NCBI GenBank assembly: GCA_036562185.1
Contig: DATCKN010000055.1
Span: 62,001-126,000, forward strand
Origin: Thermoclostridium sp036562185
Lineage (GTDB): Bacteria; Bacillota; Clostridia; DSM-8532
Direction of reading: 5' to 3'
Length of the DNA stretch: 64,000 bases
Shown: in pieces, positions 37,901 through 46,615 of the stretch
Numbering within the stretch: position 1 is the first letter of the stretch
Layout of the letters: each line of letters starts with the position of its first letter
The notes under the pieces: model-generated
What the model was told of the DNA's origin: nothing
What the model saw: the letters and a program-made list of their open reading frames with translations, nothing else
The model's database searches: none
Translations under genes and position numbers: made by a program

Positions 37901-38390
37901 CAGCGATAAGCCCGTTCTTCCCGGAGGAATACTTTATTTTAAAATAGATGATCCTATTCTGAAATCAAGGGAAGCCAAATCTGAGGAAGAAGTTGAAATG
38001 GCAATTATGAAACAGCTCCGGATGAAAGGGTTGTTGCTGGCAGATGTAAAACTTATAAAAGAAATGGATCATGCAATTGATGGTACGTCTCTGATCATTC
38101 CGGCTTCAATAAACAAAGGCGGAACACTCGGCAAAAACTCATCTGTCGCAACCATGGAGCAGTTTAAAATTCTGAAAAATTACGTCAAGAAACTTCTTAA
38201 AGACTTGAGCACCGATATTTTTAACGGCTCGGTTCCGATAATGCCAACCAAAAGCAAGCTGGATACTGCATGTAAATACTGCAGCTACCTCCCGGTATGC
38301 CAGTTTGATACCACTCTGAAAGAAAACACGTACCGTCTTTTGCATGAAAAGAGCAATGAAGAAATATGGAATCTGATGAAGAGGCTGTGA
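34947..38390 (+). CDS. addB: Helicase-exonuclease AddAB, subunit AddB
   Basis: The 1147-residue AddB subunit of the RecBCD-like AddAB complex that resects double-strand breaks and degrades foreign DNA. Walker A GRAGCGKTHFC lies at the start (residues 8-18), the helicase-like core follows, and the C-terminal nuclease has RIVDYKSG. Four Cys for the structural iron-sulfur cluster are seen: one in YSACPFSFF and three in CKYCSYLPVC. ATG 34947 with GGGAG upstream. The addA start lies 5 bases beyond its stop. Confidence 0.95.
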   Translation: MSIRFIYGRAGCGKTHFCLEEMKAKIESGHTDLLCLLVPEQYTFQAERDLIEMLNSGGILKNEVLSFRRLAYRIFNEVGGITYPHIHPAGKSMILYRILDKMDKGLKYFKNSVEKPGFISKLSDLIKEFKHYNVTFDKLDEVYNRLDDSTPLKDKMTELKNIYQAFEKTMEERYRDADDDLTVAAEKMKAAKQFIGSEIWIDGFTDFTPQEYKIIEVLLTQAKRVTITLICDNLNEQTSELDIFTPAKKVYRKVMNLAIKNNIAYEPPVFLNPKPLYRFKDNIELAHLERNYNTHPYKVFPHETRSISLFSSVNIFAEIEAAAKDILRLCREKGFRFRDIAVVTRNLNEYQKMIEAVFNDYGIPCFLDRKLDISNHPLVRLILSMLEIFTDNWSYESVFRYLKSGLTGIDQDRIDRLENYVLACGIRGSKWTSDEEWNMSPEFFPDDNGVKYGADYLKEINRTRMEIVKPLMTFRHKTKGRRTAEEFCSALFDFLCYLKIPRRMEKLVDDFRSKGELVLANEYSQVWNMVIDLMDQIVEVMAGETFGIERFMNLMSIGFSEYKIGLIPPSVDQVLVGSVERSKSHAVKALYILGTNDGVFPSKGGEEGILTDDERDKLNRMGMELAKTTRDKVFDENFLIYRTLTTPSDYLRISWPIADQEGKTLRPSIIISQIKKIFPLCKKSSNILPPQTNEEVLNEIASRPATFRQLVTVLREKHDGKEILPVWQDIALWFLKNDDWKEEIGKVRAAFQYRNIAQPIDRDKVRKLYGEFFVSSVSKLERYSACPFSFFIQYGLGAKERKIFEFSPPDAGTFLHAAVERFSKAVDDSRYAEQVTWRTFDKKWCEEKVSEIIDDMLNKMTGTGLASSKRLVILANRLKRVVTRAVWLIAEHIRRSGFEPVDYEAKFGDKEKYPPIVIELDNGEKVSLYGRIDRIDVMDANDGKYLRIVDYKSGSKDFKLDNVYYGLQIQLITYMDAIWEHLSLNSDKPVLPGGILYFKIDDPILKSREAKSEEEVEMAIMKQLRMKGLLLADVKLIKEMDHAIDGTSLIIPASINKGGTLGKNSSVATMEQFKILKNYVKKLLKDLSTDIFNGSVPIMPTKSKLDTACKYCSYLPVCQFDTTLKENTYRLLHEKSNEEIWNLMKRL

Positions 38391-38394
38391 GCTT

Positions 38395-41300
38395 ATGCCG
38401 GACGAAAAGAAACAGGACATGATCAATATTGCACCCGAAAATCTGAAACAGGATAGCGCTGAAATTGGGGAAAACCCGCAAAATTCAGGGCCTAAGTGGA
38501 CTGACGAGCAGGAAGAAGCAATAAATGCCCGTGGCTGTAACCTGCTTGTTGCAGCAGCTGCAGGTGCGGGAAAGACTGCTGTATTGGTGGAAAGAATAAT
38601 CAGGAAAATAACCGATGAAACAAATCCTGTAGATATAGACAGGATGCTGATAGTAACGTTTACTAATGCCGCTGCCGCAGAAATGCGCGAACGCATTGGT
38701 GAGGCCATTTCGAAAGAAATTGACAAAAATCCCGGCTCTGAAAATATGAGGCGCCAGTTGAGCCTCCTTTCCAGGGCCAGTATTATGACCATTCATTCAT
38801 TCTGCAAGGAAGTTATTACAAAGCACATAGAATTAACTGAAATAGATCCGAATTTCAGGATTGCGGACGAAACCGAAAGTGTCCTGATGCGGATTGAAAC
38901 CATGAACGAAGTCATTAATGAACAGTATGAACAGGAGAGTAAAGACTTTCTTGAGCTTCTTGACTGGTATGGAGGTAATATAAACGATCAGAAAATACAG
39001 GACATGGTAATGGCGGTTTACAACTTCATTCAAAGCAGCCCCTGGCCCGAGCAGTGGCTTAAAGACAAGATTGAAGCAATGAACATTAACGAGGGCTGTG
39101 ATTTTGCCGGTACTTTATGGGGCAGGGTTATTCTGAAGTCATGCCGGATGGAACTGGACAGTGCCAGGAGCATGCTGGAAAGAGCCATTGGCATGCTTAA
39201 AACCTCCGAAGATCTTGCGCAGTACATACCGGTGTATGAAGAAGACTTGTCGAATATAAACAGGCTTTTGAACACTATGGCTGATATGGAACAAGGCAAT
39301 GAAACCAATACATCATGGGATGATTTGTATGATATGATCCATGGGCTGACATTTTCAAGGCTTCCCAGGGCAGGCAAAAATGCTGACAGGGAAAAACAGG
39401 AAACAGTCAAAAAGATTCGCGATTCCGCCAAGGATGTTATCAATAAAAAGATAAAAGAAAGGCTTGTAACCGATAAATCCGATGAAATCACCGGTGCCAT
39501 CAAAAAAGCATATCCGGTGATGCTTTGCATTGAAAGGCTTGTTGCCGAATTTACGGCGCGTTATAACGGGAAGAAAAGGGCTAAAGGCATTATTGATTTT
39601 AATGACCTTGAACATCTGTGCCTTAAAATATTAACCCGGGAGGAGGACAACCGGATTGTGCCTTCACATGTAGCCATGGAATACAGGGAATATTTCGATG
39701 AGATAATGGTGGATGAGTACCAGGACAGCAATATGGTACAGGAAATAATCATAAGAATGATCTCAAGGTATGATTCTGATAAGCCCAATGTATTCATGGT
39801 TGGGGATGTAAAGCAGTCCATTTACCGGTTCCGCCAGGCAAATCCCGAATTATTCCTTGACAAATACAATACCTATGGATCGGATAAAGGGGCTAAAAAC
39901 CGTAAGATTCTCCTGTATAAGAACTTCCGCAGCCGTAAGGAAGTAATAAATGCGGTTAATTTCATATTCAGTACGATAATGTCCGCTGATGCAGGTGAGC
40001 TTGATTATACCAGTGAAGAAGCGCTTAATCCGGGCGCTGATTTTAAAGAATGCGATATGGAAAACGCTGAAGTGGGAGGATATGTCGAATTCCACCTGGT
40101 TCAGACCGAAGATACCGAACACCAAAGTGATGCCGATACCGGTGATAGCTACGTTGATGATGCCGTTCCCGGGGCAGGTGATGAAAATGAAATCACCGAG
40201 ATAATTGATAATATTCAAAGTGAAGCCAGGCTTGTTGCAGGGAAAATTCTTGAGCTTACGGGTACTGACAGTGAAGGCAGGGCTTATTACATCTTCGACA
40301 AAGCCAAAAAGGAGTATCGGAAAGCTGAATTCAGGGATATTGTAATTCTCCTCAGAGCTACAAAAAACTGGTCGGATGTTTTCATTGACGAACTGGCGGC
40401 AAAGGGGATACCTGCATTTGCCGATACAGGAACAGGCTTTTTCAGAACAATAGAAGTCCAGGTGGTTCTGTCCCTGCTGCAGGTAATTGATAACCCGTTG
40501 CAAGACATTCCGCTTTTGGCAGTGCTCCGGTCGCCTGTTTTTTCATTTACAACAGGCGAATTGGCTGCAATACGCATAGCGAATAAAAAATCGTCAATAT
40601 TTGATGCGCTTAAAACCCTGGCTAAAAAGCATCCTGTGGATAATGGAACCGAAAGCGACAAATCCGCGGCAAAAAAAGCCGCAGAATTTCTTGAAAAGCT
40701 TACTCTGTGGAGAGAAAAGGCAAGGCATATGTCAACCGATCAATTGATCTGGTACCTGTATCAGGAAACAGGATATTACAATATGGTTGGTGCAATGCCG
40801 CAGGGCAGGCAGCGCCAGGCAAACCTCAGGATTTTGTACGACAGGGCAAGGCAGTTCGAGGAAACAAGCTATAAAGGGTTGTTTAATTTTATAAATTTTA
40901 TCGATAAATTAAAAAGCAGCAAAGGCGACATGGGGAGCGCAAAAATACTGGGCGAGAATGACAATGTTGTCCGTATAATGAGCATTCACAAAAGCAAAGG
41001 CCTGGAGTTCCCTATTGTTTTTCTGGCAGCATGCGGAAAGCGCTTTAATTTAATGGACATGAACAAGGAAGTGCTGATGCACCAGGAAATGGGTTTAGGC
41101 CCTGATGTTGTGGATTTAAGGCTCCGCCTTTCACGCCCGTCGGCAGCAAAGGTTGCAGTCAGCGAAAAAATCAGAATGGAAACCTTGTCGGAAGAAATGA
41201 GAATACTCTATGTAGCCATGACCAGGGCACGGGAGAAGCTTATAATAACAGGTTCGGTGAATAATATTGAAAAAGCATTGTCAAAATGGACAGAGCTTTC

Positions 41301-42288
41301 ATATGGAGAGGGAAACAGGATTGAAAGCAGCAGCGTATTAAAATGCTCAAGTTATGCCGACTGGATTGGCGCATCTTTGTTGAAACATTACCCTGGACTT
41401 CTTGCAGACCATAAAACATATGCCGTTGTTCCGGATAATGATGATAATGATGATTCATGCAAATGGCTGATACGGGTATGGAATAAAAAGGACATGCTAA
41501 GTGAGGACTTTTCGGAAACAGACGGTGAGAGCAATTTATCGGGCTGGCTTAATGATATAGAAGTTCAGACGGGGCATGCCGGATACATCGAAGAAATAAA
41601 CAACCGCCTTAATTGGGAATACCCGTATATTATGATGGGCAGAATTCCTGCCAAGGTGACCGTAACCGAGCTGAAAAGAAAGTTTGAAGCAGAGCTGAAT
41701 GACGAGATAGGGCGCATACCTGTTCAGGTTCCAGCCCTTATTCGAAAGCCAAAGTTCCTTGAGAAACGAAAAGGATTAACCCCTGCCGAAAAGGGAACAG
41801 TACTGCATTTTGTAATGCAGCACCTGGATTTTAGCAATCCTGATATTAAAGGGCAAATTGAAGCAATGGTTAAAAACGATTTGTTAACCGAGCAACAGGC
41901 TGAAACGGTTAAGGCAGAAAAAATAAATCTTTTCCTTAAAACCGAATTGGGAAAGAGAATGCTTTCATCAAACAACGTTCAGAGGGAGATACCCTTCAAC
42001 ATTGAAATACCGTGCCATGAATTGTTTCTGGAAATGGTGGAAAGCAAGTATCAGAATGAAACCATACTGCTTCAGGGAGTTATTGACTGTTATTTTGAAG
42101 AAGCAGACGGCCTTGTTCTTATAGATTATAAGACCGATTATGTGCCGTTCGGGGAGAGCAATACAATAATAGAACGATACAGGGTTCAATTGGAGTATTA
42201 TGCGCGTACCCTTGCCCTCTTAACAGGAAAAAGGGTAAAAGAAAAATACATATATCTTTTTTCAACGGGCGAGATTCTTGAAATGTAA
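38395..42288 (+). CDS. addA: Helicase-exonuclease AddAB, subunit AddA
   Basis: The 1297-residue UvrD-type helicase/nuclease subunit of AddAB. Walker A AAAGAGKTAVLVERI near residue 50, MLIVTFTNAAAAEMR, VDEYQDSN (motif II), VGDVKQSIYRFRQA (motif III), IHKSKGLEFPIVF (motif V) and YVAMTRAREKL (motif VI) are in order, then the RecB-type nuclease with VLIDYKTDY. An acidic, Asp/Glu-rich insert lies near residues 570-605. Coupled to addB. Longer than the 1230 or so residues usual for Bacillus, partly through a 40-residue charged N-terminal extension before the first helicase motif. Confidence 0.95.
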   Translation: MPDEKKQDMINIAPENLKQDSAEIGENPQNSGPKWTDEQEEAINARGCNLLVAAAAGAGKTAVLVERIIRKITDETNPVDIDRMLIVTFTNAAAAEMRERIGEAISKEIDKNPGSENMRRQLSLLSRASIMTIHSFCKEVITKHIELTEIDPNFRIADETESVLMRIETMNEVINEQYEQESKDFLELLDWYGGNINDQKIQDMVMAVYNFIQSSPWPEQWLKDKIEAMNINEGCDFAGTLWGRVILKSCRMELDSARSMLERAIGMLKTSEDLAQYIPVYEEDLSNINRLLNTMADMEQGNETNTSWDDLYDMIHGLTFSRLPRAGKNADREKQETVKKIRDSAKDVINKKIKERLVTDKSDEITGAIKKAYPVMLCIERLVAEFTARYNGKKRAKGIIDFNDLEHLCLKILTREEDNRIVPSHVAMEYREYFDEIMVDEYQDSNMVQEIIIRMISRYDSDKPNVFMVGDVKQSIYRFRQANPELFLDKYNTYGSDKGAKNRKILLYKNFRSRKEVINAVNFIFSTIMSADAGELDYTSEEALNPGADFKECDMENAEVGGYVEFHLVQTEDTEHQSDADTGDSYVDDAVPGAGDENEITEIIDNIQSEARLVAGKILELTGTDSEGRAYYIFDKAKKEYRKAEFRDIVILLRATKNWSDVFIDELAAKGIPAFADTGTGFFRTIEVQVVLSLLQVIDNPLQDIPLLAVLRSPVFSFTTGELAAIRIANKKSSIFDALKTLAKKHPVDNGTESDKSAAKKAAEFLEKLTLWREKARHMSTDQLIWYLYQETGYYNMVGAMPQGRQRQANLRILYDRARQFEETSYKGLFNFINFIDKLKSSKGDMGSAKILGENDNVVRIMSIHKSKGLEFPIVFLAACGKRFNLMDMNKEVLMHQEMGLGPDVVDLRLRLSRPSAAKVAVSEKIRMETLSEEMRILYVAMTRAREKLIITGSVNNIEKALSKWTELSYGEGNRIESSSVLKCSSYADWIGASLLKHYPGLLADHKTYAVVPDNDDNDDSCKWLIRVWNKKDMLSEDFSETDGESNLSGWLNDIEVQTGHAGYIEEINNRLNWEYPYIMMGRIPAKVTVTELKRKFEAELNDEIGRIPVQVPALIRKPKFLEKRKGLTPAEKGTVLHFVMQHLDFSNPDIKGQIEAMVKNDLLTEQQAETVKAEKINLFLKTELGKRMLSSNNVQREIPFNIEIPCHELFLEMVESKYQNETILLQGVIDCYFEEADGLVLIDYKTDYVPFGESNTIIERYRVQLEYYARTLALLTGKRVKEKYIYLFSTGEILEM

Positions 42289-42342
42289 TCTGTCATCTTT
42301 TAAAACGCCTGTAATGCGGAAGAAAAGCTGGGAGGTTTTATT

Positions 42343-43320
42343 GTGATAAAAATTGACCGTCTTGTAACCGGAGGAATAATCACAAATTATAAATGCTCGT
42401 CGAAGTGCAGGCACTGCAGCTATTCCAGTTCTCCTAAGTGGCCTGATGATTACATGACGCCATCCATGGCCGATGAAATATTCACAATTTTGAAGGGCCT
42501 GGGGTGTTATTCGGTCCATATCGGCGGCGGCGAACCGCTTCTTAAACCTGATAAAATTCTGGGCATTCTTGAGGCTGCACAGCGAAGCAATATTGATATT
42601 GAATATATAGAAACAAATGCATCATGGCACAGGGATGAAGCGTCAACATTGGCCGTCCTTAAGGAACTTAAAGACCGCGGGGTGCACACCCTGCTTATAT
42701 CGATTGATCCATACCACAACGAGTATATACCGTTTTGGAAAGTAAAAGCTTTAATCAGCGCCTGTTCAAGGGCAAAGATGAATGTATTCCCATGGCTGAT
42801 GGATTTTTGGGAAGACATTGATGCGATGGATGAATATAGCCCCCATTCCCTTGATGAGTATGCACGTCTTTTTGGGCGGGATTATCTTATGAGCCTGCCA
42901 GAAAGGTATGGGCTAAATCTGAAAGGGCGGGCTTTTAAGACATATAATCCTGTTATGAAGATGCAGCCATTAGAACGGATATTGGAAGAATCACAACCCT
43001 GCAGACTGCTGTCGGGTATTTACCACTTTCATGTTGATTTATATGGCAATTTTATTCCCCAGTCGTGCCCGGGGTTTTCAATCCCGTTAAGGGAACTGGC
43101 CGCAGGGGCTGATCCTGACAGGTACAGGATATTTTCCATTATGCATTCTGTAGGAATAGAAGGTTTTACAGAGCTGGCAGGGAAGGAATACGGATACATA
43201 CCTAAAGCGGAGTATAGCGGAAAATGCCATCTCTGTTATGATATCAGGAATTATCTGGTCCTGGAGCTGGGGCTTGATCTTCCGGACTTGAAACCGGACG
43301 GGCATTACAGGTATGCCTGA
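42343..43320 (+). CDS. Radical SAM protein
   Basis: A 325-residue radical SAM enzyme. The CxxxCxxC cluster motif is CSSKCRHC (Cys18, 22, 25), with the GGEP-type SAM loop in IGGGEPLL and the beta-strand IETNAS. The C-terminal half has further Cys in QPCRLL, PQSCPGF and GKCHLCYD, suggesting an auxiliary iron-sulfur site as in SPASM-like enzymes, though the pattern is not a canonical SPASM. The GTG start has GGGAGG upstream. It follows addAB by 54 bases and might share their transcript. No peptide precursor gene is seen next to it; the substrate is unknown. Confidence 0.85.
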   Translation: MIKIDRLVTGGIITNYKCSSKCRHCSYSSSPKWPDDYMTPSMADEIFTILKGLGCYSVHIGGGEPLLKPDKILGILEAAQRSNIDIEYIETNASWHRDEASTLAVLKELKDRGVHTLLISIDPYHNEYIPFWKVKALISACSRAKMNVFPWLMDFWEDIDAMDEYSPHSLDEYARLFGRDYLMSLPERYGLNLKGRAFKTYNPVMKMQPLERILEESQPCRLLSGIYHFHVDLYGNFIPQSCPGFSIPLRELAAGADPDRYRIFSIMHSVGIEGFTELAGKEYGYIPKAEYSGKCHLCYDIRNYLVLELGLDLPDLKPDGHYRYA

Positions 43321-43385
43321 CTGAAGGAGCGGATGTCACACCGATACATTCTAATCAATAAATAAAAACTTGCTTGTTATAGTTA

Positions 43386-43414
43386 TTGACTTGCACCGAA
43401 AACAGCAGTAAAAT
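43386..43414 (+). promoter_or_regulatory. Promoter of tRNA-Glu
   Basis: TTGACT and TAAAAT with a 17-base spacer, 20 bases before the mature tRNA 5' end. Confidence 0.6.
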
Positions 43415-43433
43415 AATAATGCTACGATGCTTT

Positions 43434-43505
43434 GGCCCCATGGTCAAGTGGTTAAGACATCGCCCTCTCACGGCGGTAACAGGGGTTCGAATCCCCTTGG
43501 GGTCA
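43434..43505 (+). tRNA. tRNA-Glu (anticodon CUC)
   Basis: A full cloverleaf: acceptor GGCCCCA pairs with TGGGGTC, anticodon stem TCGCC/GGCGG around loop CTCTCAC (anticodon CTC), T arm AGGGG/CCCCT with TTCGAAT. Discriminator A; CCA is not encoded. It reads GAG codons. It lies about 0.8 kb from the glutamyl-tRNA synthetase gene, which points toward it from the other strand. Confidence 0.95.
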
Positions 43506-43513
43506 TCGGAACG

Positions 43514-43552
43514 AAGGACTGTCTCGGGACTAGAACTGAGACAGTCCTTTTT
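43514..43552 (+). terminator. Terminator after tRNA-Glu
   Basis: AAGGACTGTCTC pairs with GAGACAGTCCTT, followed by a run of Ts; a strong 12-bp stem immediately after the tRNA. Confidence 0.9.
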
Positions 43553-43613
43553 ATTAAAATTGTTGAGAGTAAACAGGTAAGCAATTAGTTAAGCTAAATA
43601 CGGGGGTAATTTT

Positions 43614-44072
43614 ATGGCTGGGGCCGAACAGGCGGTATTCACAAATATGTGCATGATCTATGACGATAATGGCAATGTATTGGTGCAGGACAGAAAGGAT
43701 CCAAATTGGCCGGGTGTTGCTTTTCCTGGAGGACATGTGGAGCGCGATGAATCCTTTGTTGAATCAGTCATTCGGGAAGTGCTTGAAGAAACAGGCTTGG
43801 TTGTAGAAAACCCCAGATTATGCGGTGTGAAGCAATTTCGCGACAGATATGGCTCAAGGTATGTTGTTTTCCTGTTTAAAACCAATAAATTTTATGGTCA
43901 GATTAAGTCTTCAGATGAAGGAGAAGTATTTTGGGCAAAAAGATCAGACTTGCATAGGTATAATTTGGTTGATGGTTTTAAAGAGATGCTGGAAGTTTTT
44001 GAAAATGATGATTTGAGTGAATGCTATTATAAAAGTAAGGAAGATGGGCAATGGGAGTTAAAATTGCTTTAA
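43614..44072 (+). CDS. Nudix hydrolase (8-oxo-dGTP diphosphatase-like)
   Basis: A 152-residue Nudix pyrophosphatase. The Nudix box GX5EX7REUXEEXGU is complete, running from the second Gly of GGHVERDE through REVLEETGL (about residues 40-63). The start (CMIYDDNGNVLVQDRK) resembles MutT/YtkD-like enzymes that clean oxidised nucleotides, but Nudix substrate calls from sequence are weak. ATG with GGGGG upstream. It lies alone behind the tRNA terminator. Confidence 0.88.
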   Translation: MAGAEQAVFTNMCMIYDDNGNVLVQDRKDPNWPGVAFPGGHVERDESFVESVIREVLEETGLVVENPRLCGVKQFRDRYGSRYVVFLFKTNKFYGQIKSSDEGEVFWAKRSDLHRYNLVDGFKEMLEVFENDDLSECYYKSKEDGQWELKLL

Positions 44073-44240
44073 TATAAAAATTTACTGGTATCCAAGTCAG
44101 AATATTTAAATTTTGCACTAGAGTTCGAAACATATTCCCCACCTGCTTTTAACTCTTTAAAAAAGCAACAGTGATTCTCTCGAAGGGCATTTCAGATGTT
44201 GCAGGAGGAAAGATGCTGCGAATTAATCGATAAGGCTAAT

Positions 44241-44287
44241 AAAAAGAGAGAACATATTTGCACGTTTAAACATGTCCTCTCTTTGTT
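44241..44287. terminator. Bidirectional terminator between the Nudix gene and gltX
   Basis: AAAGAGAGAACAT pairs with ATGTCCTCTCTTT (one G-U or A-C position), with Ts on both outer sides, so it can end both converging transcripts. Confidence 0.7.
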
Positions 44288-44334
44288 TATCAGACCTTAA
44301 TAACAGACCATTTTCATAACCGCCGCCGTACAAT

Positions 44335-45792
44335 TTAAACCACAGCCGACAGCCTTTCAATTCCTATATTAATTCTTCTTATTGTTTCTTCCTTACCAAG
44401 AACCTCGGCTATTTCAACTGCACCGCCCGGAGTTACAAGCTGCCCTGAAACAGCTATTCTTAATGGCCAGAACACCTGCCCGCTCTTAAGTTCCTGTTCT
44501 TCAGCCAAAGCCATTAAAGCATCGTATATGCTCTTTTCACTCCAGTCTGAAAGGTTTTCAAGAACAGGAAGAGCGGCTTTAAGGCTTTTTAATGAAATTT
44601 CCGGGTTGGTTTTCATCTTTTTATGTGTATACAATTCCAAATCATACTCGCAAAGACTGTTAAAAAAGCCAAGCTTTTCGGGTATTTCGGACAGGACTTC
44701 GGTGCGCGGCTGAATCATCTTTGCGATTGGAAGGGTGGGAAGATCTTTTTCCAGTCCCTTTTTAATCCACGGCAGTGCAATTTCATGGAAATCTTCCAGC
44801 GACATTGCGCGGATGTATTCGCCGTTAAACCAGCGTAATTTTGCCATGTCAAAAACTGAAGGAGACTTGCTGATACGCTCTATCGAGAAAATTTTCTCCA
44901 GCTCTGCCAGGCTGAATATTTCCTGATTGCTGTCGGGCGACCATCCGAGAAGCGCAAGATAGTTTATTATTGCTTCCACCAGGTAGCCTTCGGCAAGAAG
45001 ATCCTCAAAAGTAGCATCCCCTTTGCGTTTTGATATTTTAGAACCGTCAGGTTTTACTATCAGCGGTAAGTGAACATAAGTCGGTATTTCCCATCCAAAA
45101 GCCTGATACAACAGGTTATATTTTGGTGTGGATGACAGGTATTCGCAGCCACGGACTACATGTGTAATATTCATCAGATGATCATCTATTACATTGGCAA
45201 AATTATAGGTTGGATAGCCGTCTGATTTAATCAGTATCTGATCTTCAAGCTCGCTGTTCTCAACCGTTATTTCACCATAAACCACATCATGGAATGTTGT
45301 GGTACCTTCTGTAGGCATTTTCTGACGTATTACATAGGGTTCGCCTGCTTCAAGCCTTCTTTTTACTTCTTCTTCGGATAATCCCAGGCAATGGCGGTCG
45401 TAACGGAATACTTCGCCCCTTTCCTTATACCGGTTCTGAAGCGATTCCAGCCTTTCCTTTGAGCAGAAGCAGTAATATGCATGACCTTTCCTTACAAGTT
45501 CTTCAGCGTAAGGAAGGTACAAGTTTTTACGTTCACTTTGAATATAAGGTCCGTAAGGCCCTCCGATATCGGGACCTTCATCATGTTTTAACCCGCACAG
45601 CTTCAAAGTGCGGTATATAACATCCACAGCCCCTTCAATATAGCGTTCCTGATCGGTATCTTCTATACGTAAAATAAATTTTCCGCCATTAACGCGGGCA
45701 ATAAGATACTCATACAGAGCCGAACGCAGATTTCCTATATGGATATAGCCTGTCGGGCTTGGAGCATAACGAGTTCGAACAATAGACGACAT
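44335..45792 (-). CDS. gltX: Glutamyl-tRNA synthetase
   Basis: A 485-residue class I aminoacyl-tRNA synthetase charging tRNA-Glu (and, in organisms with GatCAB, tRNA-Gln). The HIGH motif is HIGN in TGYIHIGNLRSAL and the KMSKS motif is SKRKGD, both normal for bacterial GluRS. RFAPSPTG-like RYAPSPTG opens the protein. Full length. Read toward the tRNA-Glu gene from the opposite strand. Confidence 0.96.
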   Translation of the reverse strand: MSSIVRTRYAPSPTGYIHIGNLRSALYEYLIARVNGGKFILRIEDTDQERYIEGAVDVIYRTLKLCGLKHDEGPDIGGPYGPYIQSERKNLYLPYAEELVRKGHAYYCFCSKERLESLQNRYKERGEVFRYDRHCLGLSEEEVKRRLEAGEPYVIRQKMPTEGTTTFHDVVYGEITVENSELEDQILIKSDGYPTYNFANVIDDHLMNITHVVRGCEYLSSTPKYNLLYQAFGWEIPTYVHLPLIVKPDGSKISKRKGDATFEDLLAEGYLVEAIINYLALLGWSPDSNQEIFSLAELEKIFSIERISKSPSVFDMAKLRWFNGEYIRAMSLEDFHEIALPWIKKGLEKDLPTLPIAKMIQPRTEVLSEIPEKLGFFNSLCEYDLELYTHKKMKTNPEISLKSLKAALPVLENLSDWSEKSIYDALMALAEEQELKSGQVFWPLRIAVSGQLVTPGGAVEIAEVLGKEETIRRINIGIERLSAVV

Positions 45793-45934
45793 AGTGACTC
45801 TCCTGACATTTTTATATTTTAATGAGGTTTCCTATTTTCTCCACCTCAAAAATACAGCGGGTAAACACCCGGTAATTCCAAATGCTTACAGCGTAATAAC
45901 CACGGTATAAAATTAATAATTTTAAAGCTGAAAA

Positions 45935-46009
45935 TGGAGCTGGTGAGGGGATTCGAACCCCTGGCCTATTGATTACGAATCAATTGCGCTACCGCTGCGC
46001 CACACCAGC
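45935..46009 (-). tRNA. tRNA-Thr (anticodon CGU)
   Basis: Cloverleaf on the minus strand: acceptor GCTGGTG/CACCAGC, anticodon stem ATTGA/TCAAT around TTCGTAA (anticodon CGT), T arm AGGGG/CCCCT with TTCGAAT; discriminator T, and CCA is encoded. It reads ACG. Confidence 0.95.
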
Positions 46010-46227
46010 ATCATAGAGCATTAGGAACTGAGATATATTTATTATAGCAGTATTATTTATAATTTCAAGATTTTTGTCTGTAATAAATTTTCGTCTATTC
46101 CATTATAATTGAAAATATAATAAAATATAAATATATTTAATACATATATTTTGATTATGGTTAGATTTTCGTTCCCAATTGTTTTTCAGTTAAACTGAGT
46201 TTATTTTAAGAAGGGAGGATGTTCTGA

Positions 46228-46557
46228 ATGAAGTTAATTCTGGCTATTATAAGCGATGAGGACAGCAATTCCGTTATAGGTGAGCTGGGAAAAGAAGGTT
46301 TCGGTGTAACGAAACTGTGTTCAACAGGGGGCTTTTTACGTTCAGGAAATACGACAATAATGGTAGGTGCAGATGAAGAAAAAATACCGGCAGTTATAGA
46401 TATTATAAAGAGAAAATGCAAGACAAGAAAAAAAGCAATGCCTAATCTTGATATGTCCAGCGGTGCCGGTGTGATGAGCATGGCATTTCCTGTTGAAGTT
46501 ACTGTTGGTGGAGCCACGGTATTTGTTCTGAACGTGGAGAGGTTTGAAAAATTATAA
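46228..46557 (+). CDS. darA: Cyclic di-AMP receptor DarA (PII-like)
   Basis: A 109-residue PII-like trimeric protein that binds c-di-AMP in Firmicutes. Start MKLILAIISDEDSNSV, the ligand-loop block TKLCSTGGFLRSGNTT and the distal loops match DarA/PstA. Its downstream signalling partner is unknown. ATG with GGGAGG 8 bases upstream; probably transcribed with the MFS gene 58 bases on. Confidence 0.92.
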   Translation: MKLILAIISDEDSNSVIGELGKEGFGVTKLCSTGGFLRSGNTTIMVGADEEKIPAVIDIIKRKCKTRKKAMPNLDMSSGAGVMSMAFPVEVTVGGATVFVLNVERFEKL

Positions 46558-46615
46558 CCGGTATTGATATGCCTGAATATACTGATTTTTCTGGATGGCA
46601 TAACAGGGGCTGAAT

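Noticed and set aside
43560..43613. CRISPR-like or phage attachment repeat beside tRNA-Glu
   Set aside because: No repeated tRNA 3' segment and no integrase or phage genes nearby.
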